A stretch of DNA of 11,769 bases, from NCBI GenBank assembly GCA_934202965.1, contig CAKPYN010000031.1, forward strand, positions 1 to 11,769, written 5' to 3'. Positions 1-6,441 of the stretch are shown here, in pieces. Source of the DNA: an uncultured Megasphaera sp. (GTDB lineage: Bacteria; Bacillota; Negativicutes; Veillonellales; Megasphaeraceae). The translations under genes were made by a program, and so were the position numbers. Within the stretch, counting starts at the first letter, position 1; every line of letters starts with the position of its first letter. The notes under the pieces are model-generated. The model was given only the letters and a program-made list of their open reading frames with translations, was not told the origin of the DNA and did no database searches.

Positions 1-88
1 AGATGAATCGGACACAGCCGAAAGTCTTGGCAAACATAATTTTTTGTTCAGCCGTTGGATAGAGCCTGTATCGGTATGCCTTATTCAC
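1..88 (-). CDS. tnpB: TnpB (IS605 OrfB), N-terminal fragment cut by window edge
   Basis: Reading leftwards from a GTG at 88-86, 29 codons stay open to the window edge. They read VNKAYRYRLYPTAEQ, then KIMFAKTFGCVRFI, which is the typical start of TnpB/OrfB proteins of IS200/IS605 elements (YRLYPT..Q...., then a GC.R motif). A GGTGAG Shine-Dalgarno-like sequence precedes the GTG, which begins 7 nt after the tnpA stop, so the two genes form a compact same-strand unit. TnpB proteins are RuvC-type, omega-RNA-guided nucleases that favour transposon retention and are the ancestors of Cas12. The RuvC catalytic residues and the omega-RNA/right end lie outside the window, so intactness cannot be judged. 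The family call is fairly firm, but only about 7% of a usual-length protein is visible. Confidence 0.8.
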   Translation of the reverse strand, partial: MNKAYRYRLYPTAEQKIMFAKTFGCVRFI

Positions 89-95
89 TATAATC

Positions 96-464
96 TCACC
101 TGCCTTGATGTTCTATGTATTTTCGTATTGTCTCAATAGGAACACCGCCTGTTGTCAGCAGGCAATAACTTCTTGACCAAAACATTTCTTTCCACAATTT
201 ACGCCTAACCTCTGGAAAATCTTTTTTGATCAGCCTAGAGCTGGCACTTTTATAAGCATTGATGAATTTTGATAGTTCTGTATTGGGATGAGCGCGAAAC
301 ATGATATGAACATGGTCTTGGTCGTGATTCCATTCCTCCAACGTTATGTTATACGATGAACCAATGCGGACAAAAATATCTTTAGCGTATTGGCTCATTT
401 GGTCAGAGAATACTTTGCGGCGATACTTTACCACCAAAACAAGATGGTAATAGAGTAAGCACAC
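96..464 (-). CDS. tnpA: IS200/IS605-family Y1 transposase TnpA
   Basis: This is a small HUH/Y1 single-strand DNA transposase of 122 residues from GTG464. Visible motifs are the HUH pair H51-V-H53 (DHVHIMF), an SRSYCLLTTGG block, and the C-terminal catalytic helix IRKYIEHQ with Y116 as the likely nucleophile and Q120 four residues on, the spacing known for this family. The protein recognises subterminal hairpins and moves the element as single-stranded DNA. The same frame stays open upstream to a stop at 492-494 and reads I-D-S-N-N-H-S before V-C-L-L. Relatives as I recall them begin MDSNNHS, so the native start may be the ATT at 483-485 (an ATG changed by one base), with GTG464 the first conventional start. 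Expression may therefore be weakened. It is followed by tnpB after 7 nt. Confidence 0.9.
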   Translation of the reverse strand: MCLLYYHLVLVVKYRRKVFSDQMSQYAKDIFVRIGSSYNITLEEWNHDQDHVHIMFRAHPNTELSKFINAYKSASSRLIKKDFPEVRRKLWKEMFWSRSYCLLTTGGVPIETIRKYIEHQGR

Positions 465-561
465 TGAATGGTTATTACTATCAATCCTTTCTCATATACG
501 ACTGATTTTACTACATAACTATCTACAGGGCAATGGTATGGCTCAATTACTTACGTAAATT

Positions 562-610
562 CGCCATACCTGCCTTCATCCCCCACCTAAGAGGTGGAGG
601 ACTTCTGGCG
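562..610 (-). repeat. IS605-type left-end subterminal hairpin
   Basis: The segment contains an inner inverted repeat CCCCCACCT (580-588) / AGGTGGAGG (592-600), 9 bp with one G-T wobble and a 3-nt loop. It is flanked by an outer CGCCA (562-566) / TGGCG (606-610) pair. It lies upstream of tnpA on the minus strand, where the left end of an IS200/IS605 element is expected, and such imperfect hairpins are what TnpA binds. Between the hairpin and tnpA there is a TTACGTAA palindrome (551-558) and otherwise no gene. The exact element boundary and cleavage site cannot be fixed from one end, but must lie between about 612 and the regulator stop at 647. Confidence 0.7.
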
Positions 611-646
611 GATTAGGTTTAAAGAATCCTATAGGCACAGAGAGTG

Positions 647-1330
647 CTATCCCTTAGCTACATACCCAACGCCTCGCACAGTGCGTATACAGCGCCGTCC
701 CCTTTCTTTACCTATTTTTTCGCGAATGTACCGGATATATACATCAACAATATTCGTATCTCCTACATAATCGTATCCCCATACTTCTTCTACAATGCGT
801 TCTCTCGTCAGAACTACATCTTTATTTCGAACTAAATATACTAACAACTCAAATTCTTTTTTTGTTAGTAATACCGGGGTGGACCCAACAAGTACTTCGT
901 GTTTATTCAAATATAAAACGATATCCTGCAATTGTAAAATCGTTTCCTTTACGGGTTTGTGTTCTTTTTCCCGTAAAAGAACACGAATTCTGGCAAATAA
1001 CTCTTTACTGTTAAATGGTTTCGTCATATAGTCATCTGCCCCTAAGTCCAAGCACTCCACTTTCGTATCCACATCATCTTTTTTTGAAAGCATCATAATA
1101 GGTACATTCGATATTTCACGAACACGCTTGCAAATGGTTATTCCATCAATATCCGGAAGAATAACATTTAGGATAATCAAATGATAATCATTTTGCACAA
1201 TGCGATCCAACGCCGCTATGCCTTCATGTTCCACGCTGCAATCATATCCTAAATGTTCCAATTCGGTTTGAATATAGCCGGCTACCCTTTTCTCATTTTC
1301 TAAAATTAATATTTGCGCCTTATCACTCAT
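647..1330 (-). CDS. OmpR/PhoB-family response regulator with degenerate receiver (no phosphoacceptor Asp)
   Basis: The 227-residue protein has a receiver domain (about 6-120) and a C-terminal winged-helix DNA-binding domain (about 130-227, LTKKEFELL...VRGVGYV). The receiver fold is clear (PDIDG, LGADDYMTKPF), with the Ser/Thr (S87-region MMLSKKDD) and Lys of the active site present. However, the phosphoacceptor in IILNVILPD is Asn55 (codon AAT, 1166-1168), and one Mg-binding acidic residue in LENE is Asn12 (AAT, 1295-1297). Normal Asp phosphorylation is therefore unlikely, and it probably acts as a phosphorylation-independent or otherwise controlled transcription factor. No histidine kinase follows: an IS605-type element begins within 40 nt of its stop. 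SD AAGGGAG is 8 nt before ATG1330. Its target is unknown. A response regulator beside purA is reminiscent of the purA-walR order in Bacillus, but I do not call it WalR. Confidence 0.9.
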   Translation of the reverse strand: MSDKAQILILENEKRVAGYIQTELEHLGYDCSVEHEGIAALDRIVQNDYHLIILNVILPDIDGITICKRVREISNVPIMMLSKKDDVDTKVECLDLGADDYMTKPFNSKELFARIRVLLREKEHKPVKETILQLQDIVLYLNKHEVLVGSTPVLLTKKEFELLVYLVRNKDVVLTRERIVEEVWGYDYVGDTNIVDVYIRYIREKIGKERGRRCIRTVRGVGYVAKG

Positions 1331-1372
1331 TCAATACGCTCCCTTACGTTTTTTACGATTATTTTACTTATC

Positions 1373-1378
1373 ATTATA
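1373..1378 (-). promoter_or_regulatory. -10 box (TATAAT) of the response regulator promoter
   Basis: The minus strand carries a perfect TATAAT 42 nt upstream of the regulator ATG and between the purA terminator and the gene. The -35 region is weak (TACAAA at 17-bp spacing). The regulator therefore probably has its own promoter rather than depending on purA read-through. Confidence 0.5.
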
Positions 1379-1449
1379 CCTTATTTATGCTGATTTTTGT
1401 ACTCATATTTAGATTACTTATATTAAAGTATGATACAAGAATTATGATA

Positions 1450-1510
1450 AACATACATAAAACAAAAACCGACTTTTTTATATAAAGTCGGTTTTTGTTT
1501 TATGTATGTT
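1450..1510 (-). terminator. purA terminator: 27-bp perfect inverted repeat
   Basis: Arms 1450-1476 and 1484-1510 are perfectly complementary over 27 bp, with a 7-nt AT loop. The GC core is CCGACTTT/AAAGTCGG, flanked by an A-tract before and a T-tract (TTTTTGTTTT) after, so the core plus tract is a standard intrinsic terminator readable on either strand. It begins 21 nt after the purA stop and insulates the response regulator downstream. The outer AACATACATAAAACAAAAA arm makes the stem much longer than termination needs. Confidence 0.9.
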
Positions 1511-1531
1511 ATGGTGAAAATCAAAAATATC

Positions 1532-2815
1532 TTAAAAAATCTTCTTTAAAACGATAGTTTGATTACGATTTGGTCCTACGGAAACAATGCCAAGCGGTAC
1601 GCCAACAAGCTGACTAATGCGTTCTACATAATGTCGTGCTGCTTCCGGCAATTCATCATAGGACTTACAATTGGAAATCGGAGTCTTCCAACCTGGCATT
1701 TCTTCGTATACCGGTTCAACATTTTCCAATACATCTAAGCTTGCTGGATATTCTTTAAGCAGTTCTCCTTTAAATTTATATCCCGTGCAAATCTTGATAG
1801 TATCCAGGTTATCCAATATATCTAAACGAGTAATTGCTAAATAATCTAAGCTATTAAGCATAGCTGCATATTTTACAACTGCTGTATCCAGCCAGCCGCA
1901 ACGGCGGGGACGGCCTGTAACCGTACCAAATTCATGACCTGTGTTTCGCAGCATATCACCAGTTTCATTAATTTGTTCTGCCGGGAATGGACCTGCACCA
2001 ACACGTGTTGTATATGCTTTGACAACACCTACAATATTTTCCATACGGCGAGGACCTACGCCGGAACCGGTGCAGGCACCGCCAGCCGTTGGGTTAGAGC
2101 TGGTAACAAACGGATACGTGCCATGATCCAAATCAAGCATGGTAGCCTGCGCCCCTTCAAACAGGACTTTTTTACCTTCTGCAACATAGACATTCGCAGA
2201 ATAATCTGTATCTTTTACATACTGACGAATCTGATCGGCATATCCTAAGTATTCTTTCAATACCGTATCATAATCAAAGCCTTCGCAACCATAATACTTT
2301 TCGAACAGTCGGTTTTTCAATTCAATATTCATGCGCAGTTTTTCAGCAAAAACATCTTTATTCATCAAATCGCCGACACGAATACCTACACGATTTACTT
2401 TATCTGCATAGCAGGGACCAATGCCATTTTTCGTTGTGCCGATTTTAGCATCGCCTTTCAATTTTTCGTCTTCTTCATCAATACGAATATGATACGGCAT
2501 AATGACATGAGCACGCGTAGAAATTTCCAATTTGCTGATCTGTACGCCTTTAGATGTCATTCCGGCAATTTCCTCTAATAAAACAGCAGGATTAACAACA
2601 ACACCGCTGCCAATGATGCAGGTTTTGTCGGAGAACAAAATTCCAGACGGCAAAAGACGCAGTGCAAAAGCCTGATCATCAACAACAACCGTATGACCTG
2701 CGTTGTTGCCGCCTTGCGAGCGAACGACGACATCTGCTTTTTGTGCCAAATAATCTACGATCTTACCTTTACCTTCATCACCCCATTGGGTGCCTATTAC
2801 CATTGCTGTAGCCAT
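1532..2815 (-). CDS. purA: Adenylosuccinate synthetase
   Basis: PurA joins IMP and aspartate using GTP to give adenylosuccinate, the first committed step from IMP to AMP, in the cytosol. The protein is 427 residues, the normal bacterial length. The N terminus shows the GDEGKGK glycine-rich loop at 12-18 with catalytic Asp13, and NNAGHT with catalytic His41. Further hallmarks are GTTKNGIGPCY (IMP binding), LFEGAQATMLDLDHGTYPFVTSS, and TGRPRRCGWLD, with PNRNQTI near the C terminus. The start ATG2815 follows an AAGGG Shine-Dalgarno-like sequence by 12 nt. It is monocistronic: its own promoter lies upstream and a strong hairpin terminator begins 21 nt after the stop. No unusual substitutions were seen. 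Confidence 0.98.
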   Translation of the reverse strand: MATAMVIGTQWGDEGKGKIVDYLAQKADVVVRSQGGNNAGHTVVVDDQAFALRLLPSGILFSDKTCIIGSGVVVNPAVLLEEIAGMTSKGVQISKLEISTRAHVIMPYHIRIDEEDEKLKGDAKIGTTKNGIGPCYADKVNRVGIRVGDLMNKDVFAEKLRMNIELKNRLFEKYYGCEGFDYDTVLKEYLGYADQIRQYVKDTDYSANVYVAEGKKVLFEGAQATMLDLDHGTYPFVTSSNPTAGGACTGSGVGPRRMENIVGVVKAYTTRVGAGPFPAEQINETGDMLRNTGHEFGTVTGRPRRCGWLDTAVVKYAAMLNSLDYLAITRLDILDNLDTIKICTGYKFKGELLKEYPASLDVLENVEPVYEEMPGWKTPISNCKSYDELPEAARHYVERISQLVGVPLGIVSVGPNRNQTIVLKKIF

Positions 2816-2860
2816 TTATTCAACATCCCTTCATGAACTTCCAAATTAACAAACATCTAT

Positions 2861-2866
2861 ATTATA
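2861..2866 (-). promoter_or_regulatory. purA -10 box (TATAAT)
   Basis: A perfect TATAAT lies on the minus strand about 46 nt upstream of the purA ATG. No good -35 is seen at 17 bp. A 12-bp palindrome TTCTATATAGAA (2890-2901) lies just upstream of the -35 position and could be an operator, although AT-rich palindromes are common here. I see no purine riboswitch aptamer in the 274-nt spacer. Confidence 0.5.
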
Positions 2867-3011
2867 CACGAAAACTGTTTAAATTCCTATTCTATATAGA
2901 AAAATATATCAAAAAATCATAAAAATATCCCGTCCTTATGCCTATTTAATTCATATAAAATAAAAGTTTTTTATATTTTTTATTTCGGTTACAAAATAAT
3001 TCGGTGAAAAG

Positions 3012-3041
3012 TTAGATTTTTATGCCGTTTTAAGTTATAAT
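3012..3041 (+). promoter_or_regulatory. Promoter of the OYE-type oxidoreductase
   Basis: TATAAT at 3036-3041 lies 18 bp after a weak TTAGAT (-35, 3012-3017). It is positioned 48 nt before the start codon chosen for the downstream gene. The AT-rich 2902-3010 stretch between the two divergent promoters holds no gene that I can see. Confidence 0.5.
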
Positions 3042-3089
3042 AGTGAACAAAACTTTAAACCATTTTTGATTACCAAGGAGAGATTATTC

Positions 3090-4190
3090 ATGCTTTTTGA
3101 TACATGTCACATTGGCGGCATCGATGCAGCCTGCCCAATTGTCCGTTCTGCTACATTTGAAGGAATGGCTGATGAACACGGCTATCCTACAGAAAATCTA
3201 ACGCAAGTCTACACGCGTCTTGCAGACGGCGGAATTGGCATCATGATCACGGGAATGATGGCAGCCAGCTCTTTGGAACCGCGTCAACATCGCCAAATTT
3301 GTATTGATAATGACAGCTGCATTGCCCCGCTTGCAGCTATGACGCGTCATGTTCATGAACATCATGGCAAGATCATTGCCCAAATTGTCGTGATGGGTTC
3401 ATCCATTATGCTTCCTGAAGGATCCAACCGCATCATTGTCAGTCCAAGCGGCGTAACAGAAAAATTAGGGAAAATTACGCAGGAATCACATGCGTTGACG
3501 GTAGAAGAAATTTCCCGTTTGGTAGATGATGTCGGCAAAGCAGCCCTTCGCGCAAAAAAAGCCGGCTTTGACGGCGTGCAATTTCATAGTGCTCATGGGT
3601 ATTTGTCCAGTAAATTTTTATCTCCATACTTCAATCGTCGTACAGACAACTATGGCGGCTCTTTAGAAAATCGTGCTCGTTTTCTTTTGGAATGTACCGC
3701 TGCGATGCGCCGTGAAGTCGGAAAGGATTACCCCATTTGGGTAAAATTAAATTGTGCTGATTTCATGAAAGAGGGAAGCTTTACCTTTGAAGAAAGCCAA
3801 CAGGTTATGCATTGGCTTGCCCAACAAAAGATTAACGCCATTGAAGTCAGCGGCGGCAACATGTCCTCCTTGCCGCGCAAAGGACCGATTCGTGCCATTC
3901 GCCGTACGAAAGAACCCATGTATTTCGCTCACTATGCCGCAACAGTTGCCCAGCAGCTGCATGACCAAGTAGATATTGGCGTAGTTGGCGGCTTTCGGCA
4001 AGTACAGGAAATCCAATCAACACTTACGAATACCCAATTAGCCTTTATCTCTATGTGCCGTCCGCTGCTGCGTCAACCTGATTTACCAAATCTATGGAAA
4101 AACGGCAGTCAAGATCCTGCTACTTGTATTTCTTGTTCTCGGTGTTTTGGCGCTGAAGACGTGGATTGCATTTTTCATAAAAAAGACTGA
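3090..4190 (+). CDS. NADH:flavin oxidoreductase, Old Yellow Enzyme family
   Basis: The product is a 366-residue FMN-dependent TIM-barrel ene-reductase. The reading frame opens at TTG3066, but AAGGAG at 3075-3080 is spaced 9 nt from ATG3090, so 3090 is the start. Family marks are the N-terminal NRIV/CPIVRSAT-type segment, FDGVQFHSAHGYL with His166 and His169 (substrate-binding pair region), LSPYFNRRTDNYGGSLENRARF, and a GVVGG phosphate-binding turn. It ends with a Cys cluster C346-x2-C349-x2-C352-x7-C360, resembling the Fe-S motif after the barrel in 2,4-dienoyl-CoA reductase-type members. The FAD/NAD domains of those larger enzymes are absent, so electrons must come from a partner or directly from NAD(P)H. 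The physiological substrate is unknown. No clear terminator separates it from the next gene. Confidence 0.92.
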   Translation: MLFDTCHIGGIDAACPIVRSATFEGMADEHGYPTENLTQVYTRLADGGIGIMITGMMAASSLEPRQHRQICIDNDSCIAPLAAMTRHVHEHHGKIIAQIVVMGSSIMLPEGSNRIIVSPSGVTEKLGKITQESHALTVEEISRLVDDVGKAALRAKKAGFDGVQFHSAHGYLSSKFLSPYFNRRTDNYGGSLENRARFLLECTAAMRREVGKDYPIWVKLNCADFMKEGSFTFEESQQVMHWLAQQKINAIEVSGGNMSSLPRKGPIRAIRRTKEPMYFAHYAATVAQQLHDQVDIGVVGGFRQVQEIQSTLTNTQLAFISMCRPLLRQPDLPNLWKNGSQDPATCISCSRCFGAEDVDCIFHKKD

Positions 4191-4269
4191 TTGTCTATGA
4201 AGGATTTTTCCCTGCACATCTAGAATGTTTTTTATATGTATATGTTGTGCCAAAGGAGATGTGGCGTGA

Positions 4270-4989
4270 ATGGGAATTATTACACTAATAATCATCATTT
4301 TGATTGTTGTTATTACTTTACTGTGTCTTCCCATATCCTATACATGCAGGTTGTATATTGGCTCACCATTTCATATATCCGGCACACTTTGCTGGTTAGG
4401 ACGTATGATCTCCTATACTTGGCAGTATACTTCAGGGTACCGGCCCCAAACAGATTGGCATATCCTAGGAAAAACGTATCAATCATCCGAAATGCCCTTA
4501 CACGATGAGGGCCTAACAAAAAAACAGCAGGAAAAAATTGTACACGAACTCACTAAAGAGCATGCTGTAACGTATGATGAACTACGTACAGCCAATCATG
4601 GCGGAGAACCTGTAGAAAAAAAGCACAACTCTTTTCCTTGGAAATCTCTTATTTGTACACGGGAATTTGCTTTCGCATTTTTTACATGGCTGCAGAAACT
4701 ACTCTATCTATCCCGTATTCGCACACTGACACTAACCGGTACGCTGGGATTAACAGCACCACACAAAACAGGCATGCTTGCCGGTGCTCTATATGCTGTC
4801 ATCCCATCGAGTATCGCAGCTCTTCATTTTAATTTTACATCCGAAGAATATGATTGTACGATACATGCATCAGGACATATATGTTTAGCAGCCGTACTAT
4901 CCAGTTCTATTACATTTCTTTTATCTCGACCAGTCCGTCATCTGTTAACCCAGTGGCACACAGCAAGAAAGGAAGAAAATCATGGATAA
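4270..4989 (+). CDS. DUF2953 membrane-associated protein (YtfI-like)
   Basis: The 239-residue protein has an N-terminal membrane anchor (residues about 2-24, ILI-rich), a weakly conserved middle with many polar residues, and a C-terminal LSRIRTLTLTGTLGLTAPHKTG..AGALYAV segment typical of DUF2953 proteins, followed by hydrophobic stretches. AAAGGAG lies about 8 nt upstream of ATG4270. Its last 8 nt overlap gerW, implying translational coupling. The same pair occurs in Bacillus subtilis as ytfI-ytfJ, which supports the assignment. Its function is not established. The neighbourhood suggests it works with the GerW-like protein in the envelope or, in spore formers, in spores. Confidence 0.8.
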   Translation: MGIITLIIIILIVVITLLCLPISYTCRLYIGSPFHISGTLCWLGRMISYTWQYTSGYRPQTDWHILGKTYQSSEMPLHDEGLTKKQQEKIVHELTKEHAVTYDELRTANHGGEPVEKKHNSFPWKSLICTREFAFAFFTWLQKLLYLSRIRTLTLTGTLGLTAPHKTGMLAGALYAVIPSSIAALHFNFTSEEYDCTIHASGHICLAAVLSSSITFLLSRPVRHLLTQWHTARKEENHG

Positions 4990-5383
4990 TTCATATATCA
5001 AAAATAATTTGGAAACTATTTTCGAACGTTTTAAAGAAATGATAAAAGTAGAAACCGTAGTAGGAGAAGCGGTTCATATTGGGGATGCTATCCTTGTTCC
5101 TTTTGTTGATGTCACATTTGGCTTTGGTTCTGGCGGAATGAACGGAAAAACTGAAACGGGCCGCCAAAGTGCCGGTGGCGGTGGCGGCGCAAAATTAGAA
5201 CCTGCTGCTATTTTAGTCATAAAGGGCGATAGAGTAGAAATGTTTTCTATCAAAAAAGATGGTTATCAAGCATCTGCCTTTGAAAAGTTAATCGCCATGG
5301 CACCGGAAATCATTGAAAAAATGAAAAAAGATAAGTATATATACATTAAAGATGAAAACGAAAACCAAAACGCAGATACCTAA
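4982..5383 (+). CDS. gerW: GerW/YtfJ family protein
   Basis: The 133-residue protein matches the GerW (YtfJ) family: an N-terminal helical segment with FKEMIKVETVVGEAV, then IPFVDVTFGFGSGG-type text, a Gly-rich loop GGGGGG (positions about 60-70), and AKLEPAAILVIKGDRVEMFSI. YtfJ of Bacillus is a sporulation protein linked to spore germination, but homologues are also common in non-sporulating Firmicutes, so its presence does not prove sporulation. It overlaps the DUF2953 gene by 8 nt (ATG within AATCATGGATAA) and is surely co-transcribed with it. Only an all-AT stem (5381-5388 with 5399-5406) follows, not a convincing terminator. Confidence 0.9.
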   Translation: MDNSYIKNNLETIFERFKEMIKVETVVGEAVHIGDAILVPFVDVTFGFGSGGMNGKTETGRQSAGGGGGAKLEPAAILVIKGDRVEMFSIKKDGYQASAFEKLIAMAPEIIEKMKKDKYIYIKDENENQNADT

Positions 5384-5430
5384 TAAATTAGTTCTTTTAT
5401 TTATTATTTGTTACAGTATAGTTACAACAG

Positions 5431-5459
5431 TTGTGATTTTTTTATAAGTCTGATATAAT
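5431..5459 (+). promoter_or_regulatory. ompH/skp promoter
   Basis: TTGTGA (5431-5436) and TATAAT (5454-5459) are separated by 17 bp, an excellent sigma-A-type promoter. Together with AGGAGG at 5498-5503 (8 nt before the ATG), this predicts strong, independent expression of the exported chaperone gene. Confidence 0.75.
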
Positions 5460-5511
5460 ACAACAAAACAATAAATTTGAGGTTATCTCATACTCTTAGG
5501 AGGTTTACAAT

Positions 5512-5943
5512 ATGAAACTAAAAAAACAACTTGCTTCACTCGCAGTTCTCGGTATGATGAGCGTTGTTGCCGCAACATCTGCATTTGCATCGGGCGTAGG
5601 CTATGTAAATTTTGATACTCTTATTTCTTCTCACAAAGATTATCCAAAAGTAAGTGCTCAAATGCAGGGGGCTTTCAAAAAAGCGGATGAAGAATTTACA
5701 AAAAAATCTGCTTCCTTGAAAACAGATCAGGAAAAACGTGATTTAGCAAAACAGTTGAACCAGCGTATTACAGATTTAGAAAATAAATTAGTCGTTCCAA
5801 TGGAAAAAGACGTTGTTCAAGCTGTAGAACAAGTCCGTAAAAATAAAGGATATGACTGCATTGTCGTACAAGGTTCTATTATTGCCGGTTACGAAAATGC
5901 TAAAGATGAAACACAAGACGTTGTGAATATCTTAAAAAAATAA
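5512..5943 (+). CDS. OmpH/Skp-family periplasmic chaperone
   Basis: The product is 143 residues with a Sec signal peptide: MKLKK, a hydrophobic core to about residue 22, and a signal peptidase I site AFA|SG after Ala26. The mature part starts GVGYVNFDTLI, matching the opening strand of OmpH/Skp proteins, followed by a long charged helical region (about 40-110) that would form the tentacle coiled coil, and ends IVVQGSIIAGY...DVVNILKK. Skp holds unfolded outer-membrane proteins in the periplasm, so this gene points to a diderm cell. The protein is slightly short for the family. It is expressed from its own promoter and closed by a strong terminator, so it is monocistronic. Confidence 0.9.
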   Translation: MKLKKQLASLAVLGMMSVVAATSAFASGVGYVNFDTLISSHKDYPKVSAQMQGAFKKADEEFTKKSASLKTDQEKRDLAKQLNQRITDLENKLVVPMEKDVVQAVEQVRKNKGYDCIVVQGSIIAGYENAKDETQDVVNILKK

Positions 5944-5958
5944 GCTCCATAGCTGTTG

Positions 5959-5992
5959 TTCCCCAGACAAATATTGTCTGGGGAATTTTTTT
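5959..5992 (+). terminator. Rho-independent terminator after ompH/skp
   Basis: The hairpin TTCCCCAGACAA (5959-5970) / TTGTCTGGGGAA (5974-5985) has a 12-bp stem with a 3-nt loop and is followed by a T-run (5986-5992). It lies 16 nt after the stop and ends transcription before the csoR operator region. Confidence 0.92.
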
Positions 5993-6022
5993 ATATATTT
6001 TTCATATATTCTGCTCTTTGTA

Positions 6023-6052
6023 TTGACACAATACCCCATACGGGTATATTAT
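6023..6052 (+). promoter_or_regulatory. csoR-copA promoter
   Basis: A perfect -35 TTGACA (6023-6028) is followed by a -10 that is either TATATT (6045-6050, 16-bp spacer) or TATTAT (6047-6052, 18-bp spacer). The first CsoR-type operator fills the spacer exactly, so bound repressor would block RNA polymerase. Confidence 0.8.
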
Positions 6053-6090
6053 ATTTACATACCCGTATGGGGTATTGTAAATATAATATA
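6028..6090. promoter_or_regulatory. Twin CsoR-type operators in nested inverted repeats
   Basis: Operator 1 (6031-6047, ATACCCCATACGGGTAT) and operator 2 (6059-6075, ATACCCGTATGGGGTAT) both fit ATACCC-N5-GGGTAT, like the G/C-tract pseudo-palindromes bound by CsoR proteins. They are exact mirror images: arms 6028-6047 and 6059-6078 are perfectly complementary over 20 bp, with centres 28 bp apart. A second perfect inverted repeat (14 bp: 6045-6058 and 6077-6090) brackets operator 2. Operator 1 lies in the promoter spacer and operator 2 near or after the start site, so two CsoR tetramers could repress together. That CsoR binds here is inferred from motif and position. Confidence 0.82.
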
Positions 6091-6105
6091 CGGAGGGATA
6101 CTGCG

Positions 6106-6429
6106 TTGGAAGAAAATACTACTGTAAATTGTTGTTGCTCAACAGGAAAATCCAAACATAGAGATCGGAATAGCAAAGAATATAAAAGTCTCATTACACG
6201 ATTAAATCGTATTGAAGGACAAATACGAGGAATCCGTAATATGGTTGAATCCGATCGCTACTGTGTCGATATTTTAACACAAGTCACAGCCGTTCAATCT
6301 GCGTTAAACTCTTTTAATAAGCTATTACTATCTCAACATATAAAATCATGCGTTGTTCATGACATTCGTGAGGGCAAAGATGAAGTGGTAGATGAACTTG
6401 TCTGTACACTGCAAAAACTAATGAAGTAA
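6106..6429 (+). CDS. csoR: Copper-sensing repressor CsoR (CsoR/RcnR/FrmR family)
   Basis: CsoR represses its own copper operon and releases DNA when Cu(I) binds. The frame is open from 5956, but that start would read through the operators. GGAGGG (6092-6097) placed 8 nt before TTG6106 fixes the start, giving 107 residues, normal for the family. The all-helical core LITRLNRIEGQIRGIRNMV is diagnostic. The Cu(I) ligand set is visible as Cys53, His78 and Cys82 (C-x24-H-x3-C), matching the C-H-C pattern of copper-responsive members rather than the nickel or formaldehyde sensors. An extra C9-C10-C11 cluster lies in the flexible N-terminal tail. It is co-transcribed with copA, which starts 12 nt downstream. 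Confidence 0.93.
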   Translation: MEENTTVNCCCSTGKSKHRDRNSKEYKSLITRLNRIEGQIRGIRNMVESDRYCVDILTQVTAVQSALNSFNKLLLSQHIKSCVVHDIREGKDEVVDELVCTLQKLMK

Positions 6430-6441
6430 AGGAATGATGAC

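Noticed and set aside
1..620. CRISPR array or other defence system around the TnpB fragment
   Set aside because: No direct repeats with regular spacing are present; the hairpin and gene order fit an IS605 element.
2009..2020. CAACACGTGTTG palindrome in purA as another parS
   Set aside because: It shares only the CACGTG core; the flanks do not match TGTTNCACGTGAAACA, and it lies in conserved coding sequence (TTRVGAGP).
3066..3089. TTG3066 as start of the oxidoreductase
   Set aside because: The Shine-Dalgarno AAGGAG lies inside that extension and points to ATG3090.
2816..3089. Possible purine riboswitch or small RNA in the purA/oxidoreductase spacer
   Set aside because: I could see no aptamer-like paired elements, only AT-rich DNA, a 12-bp AT palindrome and promoter boxes.
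5381..5406. Terminator after gerW
   Set aside because: The stem is only eight A-T pairs with a 10-nt loop and no proper U-tract, too weak to call.
5956..6105. N-terminal extension of the csoR frame starting at 5956
   Set aside because: It runs through the ompH terminator, the promoter and both operators, and lacks a Shine-Dalgarno. TTG6106 with GGAGGG fits family length.
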